A stretch of DNA of 9,344 bases from Gammaproteobacteria bacterium RIFCSPHIGHO2_12_FULL_45_12. GTDB taxonomy: Bacteria > Pseudomonadota > Gammaproteobacteria > DSM-16500. A program made the position numbers and the translations under genes. Under the pieces are notes generated by a model. It had not been told where the DNA came from, did not search any database, and was given only the letters and a program-made list of their open reading frames with translations. Where the stretch lies: the NCBI GenBank assembly GCA_001801665.1, contig MGYH01000031.1, positions 30,565 to 39,908 of the forward strand, given 5' to 3'. Below are positions 6,637 to 9,344 of the stretch, one piece after another; position 1 is the first letter of the stretch; every line of letters begins with the position of its first letter.

Positions 6637-9057
6637 GTGACGATTAAGACAGCAGAACTCTACGATTCTTCAAAAATCAAGGTGTTAAAAGGGCTTGACG
6701 CGGTTCGTAAACGCCCAGGGATGTACATTGGAGACACGGAAGATGGCACAGGTTTGCATCACATGGTCTTTGAATTGGTGGATAATGCAATTGATGAAGC
6801 ATTAGGGGGGTATTGTGACTCCATTTGGGTGACCATTCATAGCGATGAGTCTGTCTCTGTTAAAGATAATGGCCGCGGCATTCCGGTGGATATTCATCCG
6901 GAAGAGGGCCGTTCCGCTGCCGAAGTCATTATGACCGTGCTGCATTCCGGCGGTAAATTTGACAATGATTCTTATAAAATCTCAGGTGGCTTGCACGGTG
7001 TGGGTGTGTCTGTGGTGAATGCATTGTCAGAAGAGCTGCATTTAATGGTGAGAATGAATGATAAGGTTTACGAACAATATTATCACCTAGGTGTGCCAGC
7101 CGCAGAAATGGCTGAGGTGGGTCAGACGACTGAGCGTGGCACAGAGATTAGATTTAAGCCCAGTGCGGAAATTTTCAAAAATATTGAGTTCAAATACGAT
7201 ATTCTCGCCAAAAGATTACGAGAATTAGCCTTTCTCAATTCATCCGTTCGTATTTTTCTGTCTGATGAGCGTTCAGGTCAAACAGAAGCCTTTGAATATC
7301 ATGGTGGATTAAGAGGGTTTGTGGAAGATTTGAACCGTAATAAAACCACCATTCATCCCAAAATTTTCTATTTTATGACGGAAAAAGATCGTGTCACCGT
7401 GGAAGTTTCTCTTCAATGGAATGATACTTATCAAGAAAAACTGTTCTGTTATACCAATAATATTCCACAGCGTGATGGTGGTACCCATGTCGCTGGCTTT
7501 CGTAGTGCGTTAACACGCGTGTTAAATAATTACATAGAAAAAGAAGGCTATTCCAAAAAAGAAAAAGTGGCTACCTCTGGCGATGATTTGCGGGAAGGAT
7601 TGACGGTGGTGCTATCGGTTAAAACGCCCGACCCAAAATTTTCTTCGCAAACGAAGGATAAGCTGGTTTCATCGGAAATTAAAGCCATTGTGGAGTCATT
7701 GATGACGGAGAAATTCCAGGAATATTTAATGGAATCCCCACACGATGCAAAATGCATTGTTTCCAAGGTCATTGACGCGGCGCGCGCACGCGAGGCGGCA
7801 CGAAAAGCGCGTGAGTTAACACGTCGTAAAGGCGCGCTGGATATTGCAGGCTTACCTGGGAAGCTCGCAGACTGTCAGGAAGAGGACCCTAGCAGGTGTG
7901 AATTATATTTGGTAGAGGGTGATTCCGCAGGCGGCTCGGCGAAGCAAGCGAGAGATCGGAAAACGCAGGCTGTTTTACCCCTAAAAGGCAAAATTTTAAA
8001 TGTGGAAAAAGCGCGTTTCGACAAGATGATTTCATCGGCAGAAGTGGGCACCTTGATTACCGCCTTGGGTTGCGGGATTGGCAGAGATGAATATTTCCCA
8101 GATAAATTACGCTATCACAGCGTCATTATCATGACAGACGCTGATGTGGATGGCTCCCATATCCGTACTTTATTACTAACCTTCTTTTATCGGCAAATGC
8201 CGGAGTTGATTGAGCGCGGTAATATTTATATTGCACAGCCCCCACTTTATAAAATCAAACGGAATAAACAGGAACGTTACGTCAAGGATGAAAAAGCCTT
8301 GGAAGAATTGTTGCTCCAGAGCGCTTTGGAGGACGCATCGCTTTATCTTGGCGATGGCCGATGTGTGACGGGTACGGCGTTGAACGAGCTGGTGGAGGAG
8401 TACAACGCGGTCATGGCAAGTGTGTTGCGTTTTTCAAGGCGTTATCCCAGGGAGTTTTTGGAAGCCTTAACGTATGCGCCTTATTTGGGGGATGCCGAGT
8501 TGTCTCAGCGAGACTTCATGGAGAAGGTCGTCAGTGAAATACAAACAAAATTGAATGTTGCCGTGGCAGGTTCGATCTATTATGAAATTGAATTGCAGGA
8601 AGACGCAGAGCGGCATTGGTGGCTGCCTAAATTGAATATAACGAATCATGGCGCGAAGACAATCTCATTGATTAATAAGGATTTTTTTGTATCACCAGAA
8701 TATCATAAGTGGACAGATCTGGGCGCGAAGCTGACTCAGTTGATGAAGACAGGGGCCAATGTCGCGCGTGGAGATAAGAAAAAAACGGTTAATAGTTTTG
8801 CTGAAGCGATGACATGGCTGATGCTTGAAGCGAAAAAAGGCCAGGGGATTCAACGGTACAAAGGCCTAGGTGAAATGAACCCGGATCAATTATGGGAAAC
8901 AACCATGAATCCTGAGACAAGGTGTTTACTGCAAGTCAGAGTGGAAGATGCAGTCGCTGCCGATCAGATATTTACAACCTTGATGGGTGATGAGGTCGAG
9001 CCGCGCCGTTTGTTTATTGAAACGAACGCGATGGATGTGACTAATTTGGATGTTTAG
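6637..9057 (+). CDS. gyrB: DNA gyrase subunit B
   Basis: GyrB is the ATPase subunit of the GyrA2GyrB2 gyrase that introduces negative supercoils ahead of replication and transcription. At 806 residues it matches E. coli (804). The GHKL ATPase has ELVDNAIDEALGG (E46 catalytic base, N50 for magnesium), DNGRGIP (77-83, D77), K107 in GGKF, and the lid GGLHGVG (117-123). The transducer domain has the switch lysine K340 in QTKDKL. The TOPRIM domain has VEGDSAGGSAKQ (E427) and MTDADVDGSH (D501, D503, D505), all metal ligands. A long insert (about 560-725) typical of Gram-negative GyrB precedes QRYKGLGEMNPDQLW (739-753). The quinolone-region D429 and the coumarin-contact arginine at about residue 139 are wild type. 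The start is GTG with a good ribosome binding site, 17 bp after recF. It is the last gene of the cluster; a terminator-like hairpin follows. Confidence 0.98.
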   Translation: MTIKTAELYDSSKIKVLKGLDAVRKRPGMYIGDTEDGTGLHHMVFELVDNAIDEALGGYCDSIWVTIHSDESVSVKDNGRGIPVDIHPEEGRSAAEVIMTVLHSGGKFDNDSYKISGGLHGVGVSVVNALSEELHLMVRMNDKVYEQYYHLGVPAAEMAEVGQTTERGTEIRFKPSAEIFKNIEFKYDILAKRLRELAFLNSSVRIFLSDERSGQTEAFEYHGGLRGFVEDLNRNKTTIHPKIFYFMTEKDRVTVEVSLQWNDTYQEKLFCYTNNIPQRDGGTHVAGFRSALTRVLNNYIEKEGYSKKEKVATSGDDLREGLTVVLSVKTPDPKFSSQTKDKLVSSEIKAIVESLMTEKFQEYLMESPHDAKCIVSKVIDAARAREAARKARELTRRKGALDIAGLPGKLADCQEEDPSRCELYLVEGDSAGGSAKQARDRKTQAVLPLKGKILNVEKARFDKMISSAEVGTLITALGCGIGRDEYFPDKLRYHSVIIMTDADVDGSHIRTLLLTFFYRQMPELIERGNIYIAQPPLYKIKRNKQERYVKDEKALEELLLQSALEDASLYLGDGRCVTGTALNELVEEYNAVMASVLRFSRRYPREFLEALTYAPYLGDAELSQRDFMEKVVSEIQTKLNVAVAGSIYYEIELQEDAERHWWLPKLNITNHGAKTISLINKDFFVSPEYHKWTDLGAKLTQLMKTGANVARGDKKKTVNSFAEAMTWLMLEAKKGQGIQRYKGLGEMNPDQLWETTMNPETRCLLQVRVEDAVAADQIFTTLMGDEVEPRRLFIETNAMDVTNLDV

Positions 9058-9070
9058 AGGGAAAAGCACA

Positions 9071-9112
9071 GACAAGGCAGCGGGGTAAAGACTTTCTCCG
9101 CTCTTGTTCTTT
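9071..9112 (+). terminator. Probable intrinsic terminator of the dnaA-dnaN-recF-gyrB operon
   Basis: A long imperfect hairpin starts 14 bp after the gyrB stop. ACAAG (9072-9076) pairs with CTTGT (9103-9107). AGCGGGG (9079-9085) pairs with CTCCGCT (9096-9102) with one G-U pair. AAA (9087-9089) pairs with TTT (9093-9095) around a GAC loop. There is a 2-nt bulge (9077-9078) and a 1-nt bulge (9086). It is followed by tcttt, a short and interrupted T tract. Position and stem length favour a terminator; the weak T tail lowers confidence. Confidence 0.6.
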
Positions 9113-9280
9113 AATGAGGCGTGTGGGGCGCGCTTTACATTGGCTAAAAGAATATCACTTAACCTTGAGAGTGGCTATCCTTCATAAATGAATCACGCAC
9201 CTATTCAAGCCGACACTTCCACGATCTTTTTGCGAATGATTAAATATAAAAAAAATCAAATTTGATTAAAATGTACAATT
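9113..9280. other. Intergenic stretch without a recognisable gene
   Basis: Between the gyrB terminator and the tandem repeat I see no convincing coding sequence, tRNA or known RNA. A 25-codon frame from the ATG at 9188 has no ribosome binding site and is not called. The right half (about 9236-9283) is strongly A+T-rich and contains a perfect 14-bp palindrome, AATCAAATTTGATT (9254-9267), which could be an operator, a small bidirectional hairpin, or chance in AT-rich DNA. At 9204-9219, TTCAAGC and GACACTTC resemble a collapsed, inverted copy of the 18-bp repeat to the right. Confidence 0.5.
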
Positions 9281-9344
9281 TGAAGTGTCATTCCCGCTTG
9301 AAGTGTCATTCCCGCTTGAAGTGTCATTCCCGCTTGAAGTGTCA
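9281..9344 (+). repeat. Perfect 18-bp tandem repeat, continuing past the window
   Basis: The unit TGAAGTGTCATTCCCGCT occurs at 9281-9298, 9299-9316 and 9317-9334 without a mismatch, and a fourth copy begins at 9335 and is cut at 9344. The GTCATTCCCGC core resembles the left arm of dispersed intergenic palindromes common in proteobacterial genomes, but here no inverted arm is present and there are no unique spacers, so it is not a CRISPR. Because 18 is a multiple of three, translation from the ATG at 9271 would give MYNL followed by repeats of KCHSRL, but no ribosome binding site precedes it. Total copy number cannot be seen. Confidence 0.9.

Noticed and set aside
1325..8395. Two GCTGGTGG octamers (1325-1332 and 8388-8395), identical to the E. 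coli Chi sequence
   Set aside because: Two copies in 9.3 kb of coding DNA is not clearly above chance, and whether this organism's RecBCD uses the E. coli octamer is unknown.
6637..9057. ParE (topoisomerase IV subunit B) as an alternative for this gene
   Set aside because: The 806-residue length, the long Gram-negative insert and the position after recF match GyrB. ParE is about 630 residues and lacks that insert.
9188..9265. A 25-codon reading frame from the ATG at 9188
   Set aside because: It has no ribosome binding site, a low-complexity C-terminus in AT-rich DNA, and no recognisable similarity.
9281..9344. Start of a CRISPR array
   Set aside because: The 18-bp units follow each other directly with no spacers, so this is a simple tandem repeat.

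Overview
This window is the chromosomal replication-initiation gene cluster of a bacterium, most likely a gammaproteobacterium. The gene order dnaA-dnaN-recF-gyrB is complete on the + strand. DNA polymerase I (polA) lies on the opposite strand at the left end and runs off the window. DnaA, DnaN, RecF, GyrB and PolA all align by eye along their whole length with the Escherichia coli/Pseudomonas proteins. GyrB carries the long C-terminal insert typical of Gram-negative gyrases. The base composition is moderate (somewhat below half G+C by eye). A 16-bp perfect palindrome identical to the pseudomonad-type ParB site (parS) is embedded near the end of recF. I cannot place the organism below class level. 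A Legionellales-like lineage is possible but not shown.

Layout. Positions 1-2308 (-): polA, 769 codons plus one base, with its 5'-nuclease, proofreading and most of its polymerase domain intact; the C-terminal part is outside the window. Positions 2309-2467: intergenic region between divergent genes. Positions 2468-2833 (+): a 121-residue four-helix membrane protein of the DUF4383 type. Positions 2834-3006: dnaA leader with several inverted repeats. Positions 3007-4374: dnaA. Positions 4391-5494: dnaN. Positions 5507-6619: recF with an internal parS. Positions 6637-9057: gyrB. Positions 9058-9344: a probable gyrB terminator, an AT-rich stretch with a 14-bp palindrome, and the beginning of a perfect 18-bp tandem repeat that continues past the window end.

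How the genes work together. DnaA opens the origin and recruits the helicase. DnaN is the sliding clamp that holds the replicative polymerase on DNA. RecF acts with RecO and RecR at stalled forks and gaps. GyrB, with GyrA from elsewhere, removes positive supercoils ahead of the fork. Pol I removes RNA primers and fills gaps. The four + strand genes are separated by only 12-17 bp and almost certainly form one operon. The parS would let ParB load beside the initiation genes and help segregate the origin region.

I see no previously undescribed multi-gene system here: every substantial gene is a well-known housekeeping gene except the small DUF4383 protein. The points worth a second look are the parS inside recF, the 18-bp tandem array at the right edge, the inverted repeats in the dnaA leader, and the absence of recognisable DnaA boxes in the intergenic regions flanking dnaA and gyrB.
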